Assembly: GCA_002633025.1 (NCBI GenBank)
Contig: NMRB01001095.1
Span: forward strand, 41,079 to 105,078
Reading direction: 5' to 3'
Length of the DNA stretch: 64,000 bases
From: Notospermus geniculatus
Taxonomy: Eukaryota > Nemertea > Pilidiophora > Heteronemertea > Lineidae
Shown: positions 1 to 10,977 of the stretch, piece by piece
Layout: each line of letters opens with the position of its first letter
How positions within the stretch are numbered: position 1 is the stretch's first letter
Position numbers and translations under genes: made by a program
Notes under the pieces: generated by a model
The model's input: only the letters and a program-made list of their open reading frames with translations
The model's database searches: none
What the model was told of the DNA's origin: nothing

Positions 1-24
1 AATCGTATGCAACCAAAAAATTAT

Positions 25-165
25 GGGCTGTATTCAAAAACGGTGTTTATAAAGACTTGTACGCGTGTAACTTCGTCAAATGCATGGTGGAAGTGAGTGC
101 ATTTAGTGAAGTTATACACGTATAAGTCTTAATTGCGCGATGATCATCCTTTTTGAATACGGCCC
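25..165. mobile_element. Short palindromic MITE, family A, copy 1
   Basis: A 141-bp element whose ends are inverted copies of each other (GGGCTGTATTCAAAAA at the left, TTTTTGAATACGGCCC at the right). It is flanked by the 3-bp direct repeat TAT at 22-24 and 166-168. A second copy lies at 60124-60261 with the flank TTT. A three-base target duplication and GG-CC termini would fit a non-autonomous PIF/Harbinger-type element, but no transposase is visible, so the superfamily is inference. Confidence 0.75.
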
Positions 166-1868
166 TATATTTCTTCGGGAATGGTGCACTTAGCATTTTA
201 CTCAAAGATGTTTTAGGGTAAGTATGCCTTTTCATTTTTAATCTCTCATTTTGGGATCCCTTTTATGGGTCACCTGACCCCCCTTGGGTAATCCCTTTTG
301 GGCACTTGTTTAATGTATCGTTTTATAACTGTACGTATATATTTATGGTGCTCAATAAAGTTATCAAATTCAAATTCATTTCTGTTCCGTTCCGTCAAAT
401 AAGCTGCGCTTCCATTACAGGTTTTAGATCCGGTCTTAATAGTACCGCATCTAAAATAAGACCGGATATTTCACAGCGTGCGCTTCCACTACTGGATTTG
501 AGGTTAGTAAGTTCGGCTACAGATGGCGATACGTGGAATGAACCGCGTATTGTTCTGGTACTTTCGAGCATGCGCAATGTCGCAAGCGATCTTAGGCCAC
601 CTGTAGCCGAACATAGTACTACAAATAGATCCGGACTTATTGCCATTCCACTAGAGAAACACCATTTTGGATCCGCATCTAATTTAGATGCGGAGTATGA
701 TCGGCTATGCCATCCCAGCTTAATAGATCCGCACTTAATAGAACCGGACTTAATAAACACGGAAATTCTGTAATGGAAGGAGAATAAGAACGGACAAATA
801 CCGGCTTTTTTGTAGTGGAACCGCAAAGTTGTAGCATGACTGTTTTAACGACTGACCCTATCGATGCTGTAACCACGCTTTTCGAGTCAAAATGGACACG
901 CCGATCACACGCTATGATCCAAAGCTTGAAACTCCAGTTATCGTTCATGCAGTTCAGCATGAACAAAACCTGAACTGCACGAACAAATGCTGAAGATTCC
1001 AGCGATGAAAAATACCACCACGCCATGGTGAAGGTCAAGAGAAATACAAACGACAAAAAGCAACTTTTTGTCCGTTCAGAAAATGATAGACTACCAGCCT
1101 ATTTGGTGGCGCCACTGCATTCACTCCGAGTCTGTCAAAGGAGTCACATCGAGATATGGCGCCCACCAATAGAAGCAGTCAGCCGGGCATATTGCCAACA
1201 GATGGCAGCAAAGTCTTAGCGGACCAATGTACAGGTGGAAAATCTACGTGATTGCTGCTCGATCGATAATGACTGGGTCCGCTAGATGCATTGAATTGGG
1301 CCCTAGTGACACCTAGTGGTCAACTCGCTGACAGCTCCTATTGACATTTGCAGGTCTCAGGTATAAGGCTCTTTTGGATCCAGAGTTGAAAGTCGGTCAC
1401 CATTTTATAGCTACTGTAAACTGGTGAGACCGACTTTTAATTCTGGTAATCGCTTCTTGCTGAAATTAATGGTTTAGTTCAAACACCAGTTAAAATAATT
1501 TGTGCATACAAAAACAACACAATGCTCATCTGACGTTCAGCAATGTTATCGTTGCAAACAGGTCATTTCTTTTCCGATTCCTCTGGATTGTGGATATAAA
1601 GGCAATGTTTGGAAACGAAGAAAAGTATTAGAGGACATGAACAAACAAATAAAATGTTTTAAAATTTTACTGTACACCCTTAATCAAAACTATGCCCAGT
1701 GGTTTTTTCACCCTAACTAATAGCATAGGGCTGTGCTTCACCTATTGGTAATACATTATGTTAGGGCCAAAATCCGACGAGAAAAAAGTAAGCAGCATAT
1801 GAAAAAAGTAAGCAGTAGAATTCCATATACATGTACATGTACTGTATTCTCGTGCCATTAGCGACCAG

Positions 1869-1986
1869 CGCCCATATTCATAAAACCTTGCTAGGCCTAG
1901 TTGCCTGCTAAAGTGACTAGTTTGTACAGGCCAATGTACACAACTAGCAGCCAACTAAGCTAACAAGGTTTTATGAATATGGGCCC
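1869..1986. mobile_element. Palindromic MITE, family B, copy 1
   Basis: Inverted-repeat element of about 118 bp with ends CCCATATTCATAAAACCTTG and its reverse complement, and a centre containing GTTTGTACAGGCCAATGTACAC. Related copies lie at 43312-43447 and, split by a nested insertion, at 35626-36134. Confidence 0.75.
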
Positions 1987-2474
1987 AGTATGCGCCATTT
2001 TCTGGTAGTAAATATGCACATTGTCAATAGGCCCGCCCAGAGACCAGCCGACCAACGCTCGTCATTTGAGGTAACCAGATTTTACTAATTTTTTTTCGTA
2101 CATGATAGAGTCAAACCCTTCCACAATCACATACAAGTGACCAATTTGGTGGAGTTACGCCTTATCTTGGTTAAGATTGACTGAACTAAATGATAGAATT
2201 ATTTTCGTTCTGTTTTTCTTTCCGTCGTAGTGTCAGTCCGGCTTTTCATTTCCGTTCCGTTCCGTCAAATATTACTCGTTCGTTCCTGGGATTTTAATTA
2301 CATGTATATACCATATCAATCATTGTCAATGTTGTAACAACGAACGTACGCCTTAAACTGCATTTAATATCATCTGATATCTACATTGGGATTTTTATCA
2401 GCTTTTGAAATACAATCAAGGCTTTGAAGTCAGGGTTCGTATAACGCATTTCCATTATCCCCGATTAGTTTTTT

Positions 2475-2839
2475 CCTCCAGGTAGAATGAACGGTATCGA
2501 CAGCATCGGTTCCATTTAATACTCGCATGACTGATAAAGTGCAGGTTGCAGAAAAATGGTAAGGGTCAGTGTTATGCTGATGTCAGGTNCTTGAAAATTT
2601 GACTTTCGCCACATCTCATGTTATGATTTTTCTGCACTAATCCTTCACCATTCAGTGTATCACCAGGCTACTCACACTTCATACTCTGCCACAGAGGTGA
2701 GCACAATGGCCCTGGCCATTTCATTCCTCCAGGTAGAATGAACGGTATCGACAGCATCGGTTCCATTTAATACTCGCATGACTGATAAAGTGCAGGTTGC
2801 AGAAAAATGGTAAGGGTCAGTGTTATGCTGATGTCAGGT
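2475..2839. repeat. Two exact 114-bp direct copies separated by 137 bp
   Basis: The segment 2475-2588 (starting CCTCCAGGTAGAATGAACGG) is repeated exactly at 2726-2839. The first copy ends immediately before the single N at 2589. Identity this complete next to an ambiguous base may mean a merged haplotype or assembly join rather than a biological duplication. Confidence 0.7.
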
Positions 2840-3554
2840 CGGACTACGATTGCCTGCGCTGCGACGGAACAGTCGGCATCAAGTGATGAAATCATGGTCA
2901 GGTCGCAGGAGTGAAATTTTTGTGTGCTCATCGTGGAACAGGCGGCATTTGTGCGCAGAGATTCGTAATTCGTGTCAGGTCGACTGCGAATGGATTTTAG
3001 GCCGTCGGGATGACACAGAAGTTGAATACATGTACTCTATAGATTCGTTCTTCTAAGGTTACATGTAGGTTTAGGCCTAGCCCACAATATAGACCACACA
3101 AAGAATTTATTGATTCTATTCGACATAACTGACCAATGAGTGAGTCTTGCGTTACTTGCACTGGGCCGCGAAAGACTGCTTTGTTGGCAGGCACTATTAA
3201 AAGAGTTTCTGTTACAATCACTATTCCCTCATGAAGATAACGATGTCAATAATCTGTGGTCGGATAAATCAGTCTTCAATAGCCCTTTCCCTCCTCGCCT
3301 GTCAGTCACATTGAACAGCTCTTTATTTTGCCATGCATATTCAATAGGGTAGGCGGTCATATGGGTGTTCAGTAAAGTAGCATTAGAAGAACGAATCTAG
3401 AGTATAATGTTCAACTCTTGCGATTTGTGTTCTTTTTGATAGGCGACTGATGCCAATAGTCGCAGTTACGACGCAACTGCGGTCATGTCACGCCAAATCG
3501 TCGACTGATTTGTTCCACGTTGTCGTGCCTAAAGCTAGGAATCCACTGCTTATT

Positions 3555-3687
3555 AGTGAGCTTTCGCAAGCGCCCGGTTAGGCCCTACGACGACGTTTAT
3601 CTATTGTGTGGGTATACCCACACAATAGATAAACACAATAGATAAACGTTGTCGTATGGCCTAACCGGGCGCTTGCGAAAGCTCACT
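3555..3687. mobile_element. Hairpin MITE, family C, copy 1
   Basis: A 133-bp near-perfect palindrome running from AGTGAGCTTTCGCAAGCGCC to its reverse complement, with an internal ATAGATAAAC repeat and the central motif GGGTATACCC. A related palindrome is at 11268-11389. Confidence 0.8.
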
Positions 3688-3790
3688 GCGACTACTTTAC
3701 AACCTGCTACGTGCAAGGAACTGATACACCGGTCGGCGACCTGAAATTGATCACATCTTCGCCATTGGTGGAAATCACGTACTAGTCCAC

Positions 3791-3926
3791 TAAGGGCTGG
3801 TTCATACTTGCTAGCGGACCGTCAAGCGCATGAAACTGATCGCAGGTTTCCAAGGCGTGAATGTGCACACACATTGAATTGATCATATTCGGCGTAAAAT
3901 CCGGACGGAGTATGAACCAGCCCTTA
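3791..3926. mobile_element. Short TIR element
   Basis: A 136-bp element bounded by TAAGGGCTGGTTCATACT and the inverted copy AGTATGAACCAGCCCTTA. No protein is coded. It is probably a MITE; no second copy is seen in the window. Confidence 0.65.
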
Positions 3927-4152
3927 GGCGGATCGAGTGACCAGTTGCAACACAACCCAGTTGAAAAGCAAGTCACAAAACAAAACCAGGTTGAAAGTCA
4001 CAGCTGGACTCCCCGCTTCAGTCGCAAAGTGGTCAGGAAAAGTCAGTCGCCGCCTGTTTTGTGCCGTCGCAAGGTCGACCTGACATCAGCATTAGTGTAC
4101 AATCATGGTGAAGGCAAATGTAAATGTAGGCCTATTGCCAATACTATAGAGT

Positions 4153-4276
4153 TTTCGCAAAGCCCCCGAAAAAGCCAACGCGAACGTCTATCCTTTTGCT
4201 CGGTGCTCTCTTCGTGGCATAGGACAAAGGGTTTGGCGTTCGCGTTGCCGTTTCGGGGGCTTTGCGAAAACTCCCT
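4153..4276. mobile_element. Hairpin MITE with GAG-TTTTCGC type ends
   Basis: Inverted repeat with left arm GAGTTTTCGCAAAGCCCCCG and right arm CGGGGGCTTTGCGAAAACTC. A second inverted block (AACGCGAACG) lies further in. The ends resemble those of family C (xxGAGxTTTCGC), so it may be a diverged relative. Confidence 0.65.
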
Positions 4277-5031
4277 ACTTGACTGGAGGCCAACCTGCAA
4301 CCTGCATTTTATACCAATCGTGACTACTGAGTGATATACATGCAGATATCACCATTGACAGTTGCATTAGAAAGGGTGTTCTGTTATTTCATCACGGAAG
4401 ACCGTTTCAATCGGGGGTTTCTAATGGCAATAAAGAAACAAAAGGATCTACATGTATAGTTTGTTTTACCAACGTTTAAACCGACGCGAGCGATAACGAA
4501 GACGACAAATTCGACGTATGGGTCGTTTCAGTGTGGACACCTCGTCGGGAAAGTGAAGGGTTTACAAGGCAAATGGTATTTGGAACGAAATCAACGGACG
4601 TGCACCGTATTTCGGTGATTTTGACACAACTGTTTTTTTTCATTGTTTTCTCTGTAACATCGTAACGTTGCTATCGGCATCATTAATTTTGATTTGGACC
4701 CATGCAACGTTTTTGAATGTCCCCATCTCTGTGTGATATCCTAGATTGTCTGACAAACGGAATAATTTGCAACTTGACAAAAGGGGACACACAGAGAAAT
4801 GTCTCGATCTATCTGCCAGCGTTTCCAAAACACTAAGGGGAAACATTGACAAACAGAAACACTGGAAGTTGTCACACCGCATATTGAGGCAATTAAATAG
4901 GCGCAAAAAATACAATGTAGTAAAATATATATGTTCATTATCATTCATTTGGGACCACTGCATACAGGAATCTAAACACTGTCATTGTGTTGTGTACATG
5001 TACTTTACTTTGCCCTACTGCCGATCAAGTT

Positions 5032-6003
5032 ATGGTAAATTTTTCACAGTCAACAGGTGCCTACGATGGGGTCCATATTATGATTTCACTTAGCGCTATC
5101 GTTGATGCTTACGTTCAACCAACACTCGTTCTCCTTGGCGTCGTGGGGAATATCTTGTCACTGAAAATTCTCTCTCTACCGAGATACAAATATCAGTCCG
5201 CGTGTGTGTACATGAAGGGGATGGTCGTTTCAGATTCTATGTTTCTTGTCATGGCCACGCTACAGCGGACCATCATCTCCATCCGAATTAACGACCTCCG
5301 AACGTTGGACAGTTTCAAGTGGATTTGCTGCCAATACTTGTTTTGGCTCTACTACAGCCTTTTACTGTCTGCATCAATGCTTCAAGTTATGACCGTGGAA
5401 CGTTTTACTGCCTTGCTGTTTCCGTTGAAGGCAAAAACGTGGTGGGGCGTTGACAAGGCCAAGCGTGTCGTAATCAGTCTCTACGTAATTCTTGCCATGA
5501 TTTTGCTCCCTCTAAACTTTTTCCGAGAGTGGCAGCAAAAATATCAAGGGTGGCTCTGTCCGTATCATTTTTATGGCGACCTGTCTACCTTCTTCGACAA
5601 TTTTATATCTGCATCTGATTTCTACTTGCCTTTCATAGTTCTCACTATTAGTAACTCTGGGATTATACTTGTTTTAAAAGTCGGTAGGCGGCGCCGGCGA
5701 GATTTGACATCTCAGAAGAACCAATCAGACAGTGAAATCATTCCGATGTTAATCATAGTGTCGTCTGCATTTGTTGCTTTTAAACTTCCGACTGCGTTCA
5801 GGAAGGTTGTTTGGAATGCACTCTGGAACTTCTTCGCATGGGAAGTTACGCCACTAACAATTGCAGCACAGCGATTAAGTGTGACCATCACGAATATCTT
5901 TTCGATCTGCAACTATGCATTGAACTCATATCTATACATATTATCCTTGCGAAAATTTCGGCAGGATGCCAGGGAAGTATGTTTCTGCAAAAAGCTGCAA
6001 TAA
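5032..6003 (+). CDS. Rhodopsin-like (class A) G-protein-coupled receptor, copy 1
   Basis: Intronless gene for a 323-residue seven-helix receptor of the plasma membrane; the ligand is unknown. Helices lie near residues 28-50, 60-80, 97-122, 144-163, 192-216, 236-255 and 277-303. Landmarks are an N-glycosylation site at N3, N40 in TM1, the SD pair (D68) in TM2, cysteines 99/100 and 176 for the TM3-ECL2 disulphide, E123-R124-F125 in place of DRY, a basic third inner loop (RRRRRD near 219-224), P253 in TM6 without the usual CWxP, and N298-S-Y-L-Y302 in place of NPxxY. C317 and C319 in the tail could be palmitoylated. The start is the ATG shared with the paralogue at 8712; upstream in-frame codons align with its 5' flank. 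An AATAAA overlaps the stop codon and another lies at 6132. Family placement (peptide-receptor-like) is inference. Confidence 0.9.
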   Translation: MVNFSQSTGAYDGVHIMISLSAIVDAYVQPTLVLLGVVGNILSLKILSLPRYKYQSACVYMKGMVVSDSMFLVMATLQRTIISIRINDLRTLDSFKWICCQYLFWLYYSLLLSASMLQVMTVERFTALLFPLKAKTWWGVDKAKRVVISLYVILAMILLPLNFFREWQQKYQGWLCPYHFYGDLSTFFDNFISASDFYLPFIVLTISNSGIILVLKVGRRRRRDLTSQKNQSDSEIIPMLIIVSSAFVAFKLPTAFRKVVWNALWNFFAWEVTPLTIAAQRLSVTITNIFSICNYALNSYLYILSLRKFRQDAREVCFCKKLQ

Positions 6004-6360
6004 ATAACACCAATTTGTTATCCGCTGATCAGTGAGAGCCAAACATGTACATACTTATGAACCCTGCTGTTCGGTTGCCTTCAATAACTGGCCTCTTACC
6101 CCTCAACCTTGAAGTAATGTACAATATTCAAAATAAACGTAAGATGTGGTCTTCTTTGACCGCGACACACGGCGCAAACTTGCCGAACCACCCATACAGC
6201 CCCCCTCACGGTTACTCTGACGCCGACACCGGTTACCAGGAAGAACACCCACAGACAAACATGCTGATCGATCTCTCATTTCACATGACGCGGCTGCATG
6301 TTAAGTCAGAGGGTATTGACGCTGCCGGTGTAACAGTAAAGAACGTCCCCCTGTAAAACG
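6004..6360 (+). other. Conserved 3' flank of receptor copy 1
   Basis: The first 130 bp match the 3' flank of copy 2 (9684-9815), and the part from 6120 to 6300 matches two pieces flanking an insertion in the third copy (11440-11516 and 12091-12200). The segment is open in one frame from 6045 to 6356, but the equivalent frame in the third copy has an in-frame TAG. It is therefore more likely duplicated untranslated sequence than a separate gene. Confidence 0.5.
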
Positions 6361-7593
6361 TGTCCGCTTCTATTGTTCAATGACGGATTAAGGTGCATGG
6401 GTATAGAAACCAATCACCAGAGATTAGAATGATCTTTTGTTCCTGGGACGGTTTTTCCTGGGGACATTCTTTCCTTTCACACTTGTTTCTTTCATTGGCC
6501 ACACTGCAGCGCCAACACTTCAAACGTATACATCGAGTGCGTTTACCGTAATTAAATAAGACATCACGAATGTGTTTGAAATGATTCCCAGTTTGAATAT
6601 TCCTGAATAATTAATTCAGCAGTATTAAGGTAAATTCGACAGTTACGAACAGGACGAAAAGGCTGTCTGACTCGACACAGACATCCTCTGTCTAAAATCT
6701 GCACATGTTTAGACGCAGATTTGGGTCAGAGGTCAGTGTGTTTCGTTTTGTCTGATGATAAGATCGTGGAGGTCATATTTCGTGAAAACCACGCCCTTGA
6801 CCTACTTCATCGCAGGGGCGTAGCTAAAATGGACAATATTTTGAGCCCATCTGTCAGATGTGGGGAGGACCTGGATCTTTCATTTTTTTCTGCGGGGAGG
6901 ACTGCCAGACCCTTCGGTGCCTGTAACGGCGATCTTCGGCCTCCAGCATTATATGTGTCCAGACTCAATCTACTTTGCCGCCCCCCCCCCCGGCCATAAA
7001 AGCTAGCTACGACCCTGCATAGGTCAGTATTTGGGTAGACTCGTGTTTTCATCCACACCGGAAGTGGTACACTCGTCCCAGTGTTCAGTTGGCCATAGGT
7101 ATAGACCCACTAAACCCTGGCATAATTTGCGCCAAAACTGAAGGATAATCAATAGACGGCGCTCTTTGAAGAGTGATCCAATCACAAGCCATCATCTCAG
7201 ATTTAACCGACGCCGCCGTAACACACTTTCTGATTGGCTAAGACACGTGTACCAAATGTACACTGTATATTCATACAGATCCACAGCGGGGATTCGACGA
7301 TGGTTTCATCGTTCCAAGGTTTAGAACCTACCTACGATGAGGATGGCACTGACTGAAGCAGCTTCAGAGCGTGGGTAACGTAGTGGGTAGCGGTTTAAAA
7401 CTGCTGGAGGATTTTATTGAAGTGGCTGTGTTCATCCGCGCCGGGAGTGCCGGAGTTCTCCAGTACATATAACAGCGTGGTTTGCTGGAGGAGAGGCTCC
7501 AGTGCGAAATTGTTTCTCATTTGTAAGGGTCGTGGCAACACTCGATGAGCGACACGAGGTTTTTTACCTAAGAAAATCAAAAGTTTCCCTGAT
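6361..7593. other. Intergenic region between receptor copies
   Basis: No gene recognised. The region has a polyC tract near 6982-6992 and otherwise unique-looking sequence. The short frames lack any family resemblance. Confidence 0.4.
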
Positions 7594-7596
7594 GTA

Positions 7597-7952
7597 AGCT
7601 GTGTTTACACCTGAAGAAATTGACGGGCCTGACCCGGCTCTGACCCTCCATTTTTGCGTTTACACCTATGAAAATCGGATCCGGGTTAAAAATTGCCGGA
7701 CTAATTTAGTCCGCTTTCACTCGGCGGGTCTGATCCGGGTTATACTTTAGCCCGGCAGTTTCATAGGTGTGGACAGAAAAATGCCGGGCTAAAACGTTTA
7801 CTGAGCCCACCGACAGGTGTCGGTCTGCTAAAAAATAGCATGGCCAGCGTTCAATATCGTAAGACGAATAATAGGTGTGGACAGAAAATTCAATGGATCC
7901 GGATTAAATTCTAACCCGGGCCTGGACAAATTGCTTAGGTGTAAACACAGCT
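7597..7952. mobile_element. MITE, family D, copy 1 (356 bp)
   Basis: Element with termini AGCTGTGTTTACACCT and AGGTGTAAACACAGCT, flanked by the 3-bp direct repeat GTA (7594-7596 and 7953-7955). The interior holds repeated blocks such as CCGGGCTAAA and TAGGTGTGGACAGAAAA. It carries no protein. It lies in inverted orientation to the copy at 8136-8513. Confidence 0.8.
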
Positions 7953-8135
7953 GTAGGCTATAACCACAAAATAAGGTTTAGTCGAAAATGGTGCACTTAG
8001 CTTCAGCACGTTCTTTGGTAATCCCTGCAGTATTAAATGGGTCACGGGCAGCTTGTAATATTACACGATTCTTTTATGTACTTGATTACACTAAGTTTTA
8101 TGGTCAGTAGGCTTTTCATTTCTGTTCTAAATACT

Positions 8136-8513
8136 AGCCGTGTTTACACCTATGCAATTTTTCCAGCCCCGGGTTCGAATTTAACCCGGATCCATTGAAT
8201 TTTCTGTCCACACCTATTATTCGTCTTACGATATTGAACGCTGGCCATGCTATTTATAGACACACCACCCATTCAATTTTAGCAGACCGACACCTGTCGG
8301 TGGGCTCAGTAAACGTTTTAGCCCGGCATTTTTCTGTCCACACCTTTGAAATTGCCGGGCTAAAGTATAATCCGGATCAGACCCGCCGAGCGAAAGCGGG
8401 CTAAATTAGTCCGGCAATTTTTAATCCGGATCCGATTTTCATAGGTGTAAACGCAAAAAAGGCGGGTCAGAGCCGGGTCAGGTCCGGCAATTTCCTCAGG
8501 TGTAAACACGGCT
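8136..8513. mobile_element. MITE, family D, copy 2 (378 bp), inverted
   Basis: Termini AGCCGTGTTTACACC and GGTGTAAACACGGCT, flanked by the 3-bp direct repeat ACT (8133-8135 and 8514-8516). The sequence is the reverse complement of copy 1 with scattered changes. It ends about 200 bp upstream of the start codon of the second receptor gene and interrupts flank sequence that is continuous around 2215-2350. Confidence 0.8.
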
Positions 8514-8711
8514 ACTGACACTATCGATGTTGTAACAAAGAGCCTTGAAATGTAATGTTACCTGATATTTACTACAACATCAGCGTTTGAAATACACACA
8601 CAGCTTTGAAATTACGAATCGTATAACGGATTACCATCATAGGCGACTTTACACCGCTAATGGTATACTGTCATTGTGTTACATGTATTTGCCTTTCTGC
8701 TGATCAACGTT

Positions 8712-9683
8712 ATGACGAACTTGTCACAATCAACAGGTGCCTACGATGGTGTCCATATTATGATTTCAATTAGCGCTATCGTTGAAGCTTACGGTCAACC
8801 AGCCCTCATTCTTCTTGGTGTCGTTGGGAATATTTTATCGCTCAAAATTCTCTCTCTACCGAAATACAGATGTCAGTCCACGTGTTTGTACATGAAGGGG
8901 ATGGCTGTTTCAGATTCTATGTATCTTATACTGGCGCAGCTACAGCGGACCATAATCTCCACCAAAATTCACGACCTCAGAAAGTCGGACAGTTTTAAGT
9001 GGATTTGCTGCCAATACTTATTTTGGCTGTACTACAGTACCTTAGTGTCTGCATCAATGCTTCAAGTTATGACCGTCGAACGTTTTACCGCCTTGATGTT
9101 TCCGTTGAAGGCAAAAACATGGTGGGGCATTGACAAGGCCAAGCGTGTCGTAATCAGTGTCTTCGTAATTCTCGCCATCATTTTGCTCCCTTTGAACTTT
9201 TTTCGGGAGCGGCGGCAAAAATATCAGGGGTGGCTCTGTCCGTTTCATTTTAATGGCGACCTGTCTACCTCCTATGACAATTTAATGTCTGCATGTGATT
9301 TCTACTTGCCTGTCGTCGTTATCACTATTAGTAACTGCGGGATTATGCTTGTTTTAAAAGTCGGCAGGCGGCGCCGGCAAGATTTGACGTCTCAGAAGAA
9401 CCAATCAGACAGTGAAATTATTCCGATGTTAATCATAGTATCGTCTGCGTTTGTTGTTTTTAAGCTGCCGAGTGCCTTGAGAAGAATTGTGTGGAATGCA
9501 CTGTGGAACGCCTTCGCGTGGGAAGTTACGCCACTAACAATTGCAGCACACCGATTAAGTGTGACGATCACAATTATCCTTGCGATCTGCAACTATGCAT
9601 TGAACTCATATCTGTACATATTTTCCTTGCGAAAATTTCGGCAGGATGCCAGGGAAGTATGTTTCTGCAAAAAGCTGCAATAA
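8712..9683 (+). CDS. Rhodopsin-like (class A) G-protein-coupled receptor, copy 2
   Basis: Tandem paralogue of the gene at 5032, also intronless and also 323 residues, with roughly 80% amino-acid identity and no length change. The same landmarks are kept: NxS at N3, N40, D68, the TM3 and ECL2 cysteines, E123-R124-F125, FKLP in TM6, N298-S-Y-L-Y302, and C317/C319 in the tail. Many differences between the two genes are at third codon positions, which suggests purifying selection on both. An upstream in-frame ATG at 8676 exists, but the shared ATG at 8712 is the better start. The 5' flank carries a pair of inverted MITEs; an AATAAA overlaps the stop codon. Ligand unknown. Confidence 0.9.
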   Translation: MTNLSQSTGAYDGVHIMISISAIVEAYGQPALILLGVVGNILSLKILSLPKYRCQSTCLYMKGMAVSDSMYLILAQLQRTIISTKIHDLRKSDSFKWICCQYLFWLYYSTLVSASMLQVMTVERFTALMFPLKAKTWWGIDKAKRVVISVFVILAIILLPLNFFRERRQKYQGWLCPFHFNGDLSTSYDNLMSACDFYLPVVVITISNCGIMLVLKVGRRRRQDLTSQKNQSDSEIIPMLIIVSSAFVVFKLPSALRRIVWNALWNAFAWEVTPLTIAAHRLSVTITIILAICNYALNSYLYIFSLRKFRQDAREVCFCKKLQ

Positions 9684-9841
9684 ATGATACCATTTTTATC
9701 ATTGAGAGCCAAACATGTAGGCCCTACATACTTATGAACCCTGCTGTTCGGTCGCCTTCAATAACTGTCCTCTTACCCCTCAGCCTTGAAGTAATGTACA
9801 ATATTCAAAGTATATCCGGTGGATGAAAAACAACCCGACCG
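9684..9841 (+). other. 3' flank of receptor copy 2
   Basis: About 130 bp is homologous to 6004-6135 downstream of copy 1. The homology stops at AATATTCAAA, after which remnants of the third receptor begin. Confidence 0.55.
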
Positions 9842-9927
9842 TAGTATCGTCTGCGTTTGTACTTTTTAAGCTGCCGACTGTTTTGAGAAGAGTTGTGTGG
9901 CCGGGATATTTTTGCATGGGAAGTTAA

Positions 9928-10293
9928 AGCGAATGGCTCGCGGGGTTTGTTTTGATTTTTGGTGGTACCTCCCATAGAGAGTGAACTTAGTCTCCAGGCA
10001 AAGCCGTGCTCCAGTCATAGGCAAAACCTGTGCAAATATGCGAACGTGCACCTGGGGATGAAGTTCCATTAAAAATTTGTTAAAATGGGTTAATGACATT
10101 TTCAAATTCAGTCGGTCAAGATGTACATTTTGTACTATTCACATTGATTTCGAAGCGGCAGATTTTGCAGAATACGCCTCCGAAGTTTGGCTGTCTAATG
10201 CATTTCCCATTAAACTAAAATCCTTCTTTCGCCTTTTTCTCAAAACGGCGCTTCATTTGAGGACATGTCAACAAACCCCGCGAGCCATTTGCT
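9928..10293. mobile_element. TTAA-flanked MITE inside the receptor pseudogene
   Basis: A 366-bp insertion with ends AGCGAATGGCTCGCGGGG and CCCCGCGAGCCATTTGCT, flanked by TTAA at 9924-9927 and 10294-10297. Reading across it restores homology to TM6-TM7 of the receptor genes, which confirms the insertion boundaries. TTAA target sites are typical of piggyBac and Kolobok elements; no transposase is present. Confidence 0.8.
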
Positions 10294-10653
10294 TTAAGTC
10301 ATTGACAACTGTAGGAGAACGATTATTAAGTGTGACCTCCACAGATACACATATCCAGGTGAGTTCATGAAAACTGCACGTGATGACAATACTCCTCCAG
10401 CCGCTATGGGGCTGTGAGATAAAAGCTGTCGCCCATCTTTGTCGCCGTTTCCTCTACCTTCTTTTCGCGGTAATAACCGCCCATATTGCCTCGTGCGTTT
10501 AGCGTCGGTTTCGTAAGTCGTCGGGCAACCGAGTTAGTAAGTCAGTAGCCTGACATAAAACCCATTTTGCCTGGGTTCATTTGTTATGTCGGGCGCTAGA
10601 GATAAGAAAAAATATTTTGCGTAAGTCCATCATACAATGTATACATGTATTAA

Positions 10654-10977
10654 AGGTGCTCTAGTTCGAATTGTAAACATTTTTGTAAACAGTATTGTAA
10701 ATTGCAAACATTTTGTTTATTTACATGGTTGTTTATAATAGTTATTTTTCCTCGGACAGGTGGCAGCACCATGTATACCAAAACATTAATGTTATCTATT
10801 TTTTATATCTATCTTGATAAATATTCTTGTAACTGAACTATATTTATGATTTTACGCTCAAAAACAAACAAAAAGTTGTGAAAGGCGAGATTTAATTCGA
10901 TTTTATCTGATTTGGTAGTACCAGAAGTTGACAATAGGTGGCAAACCGTAATGTTTACAATTCGAACTAGAGCACCT
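10654..10977. mobile_element. TTAA-flanked MITE, second family
   Basis: A 324-bp element with terminal inverted repeats AGGTGCTCTAGTTCGAATTG and CAATTCGAACTAGAGCACCT, flanked by TTAA at 10650-10653 and 10978-10981. The TIRs differ from those of the element at 9928. Confidence 0.85.

Larger units (their letters stand above)
169..5031. other. 5' flank of the receptor cluster, unit A of a segmental duplication
   Basis: No convincing gene is seen here. Stretches at about 180-200, 370-405 and 2215-2470 resemble the sequence upstream of the second receptor (about 7985-8130 and 8517-8640), so this is the left flank of a duplicated block later expanded by insertions. Between 420 and 775 there are repeated motifs of the type ATCCGxxCTTAATAG and a hairpin around 670-700. 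The short reading frames in the region are broken and lack codon or splice support. Confidence 0.5.

Noticed and set aside
306-826. Overlapping open frames of 143-155 codons on both strands
   Set aside because: The sequence is made of internal repeats (ATCCGGxCTTAATAG) and a hairpin, and neither frame resembles a protein family.
6045-6356. 103-codon frame downstream of receptor copy 1
   Set aside because: The homologous segment in the third locus has an in-frame TAG, the first part is duplicated receptor 3' flank, and there is no family match.
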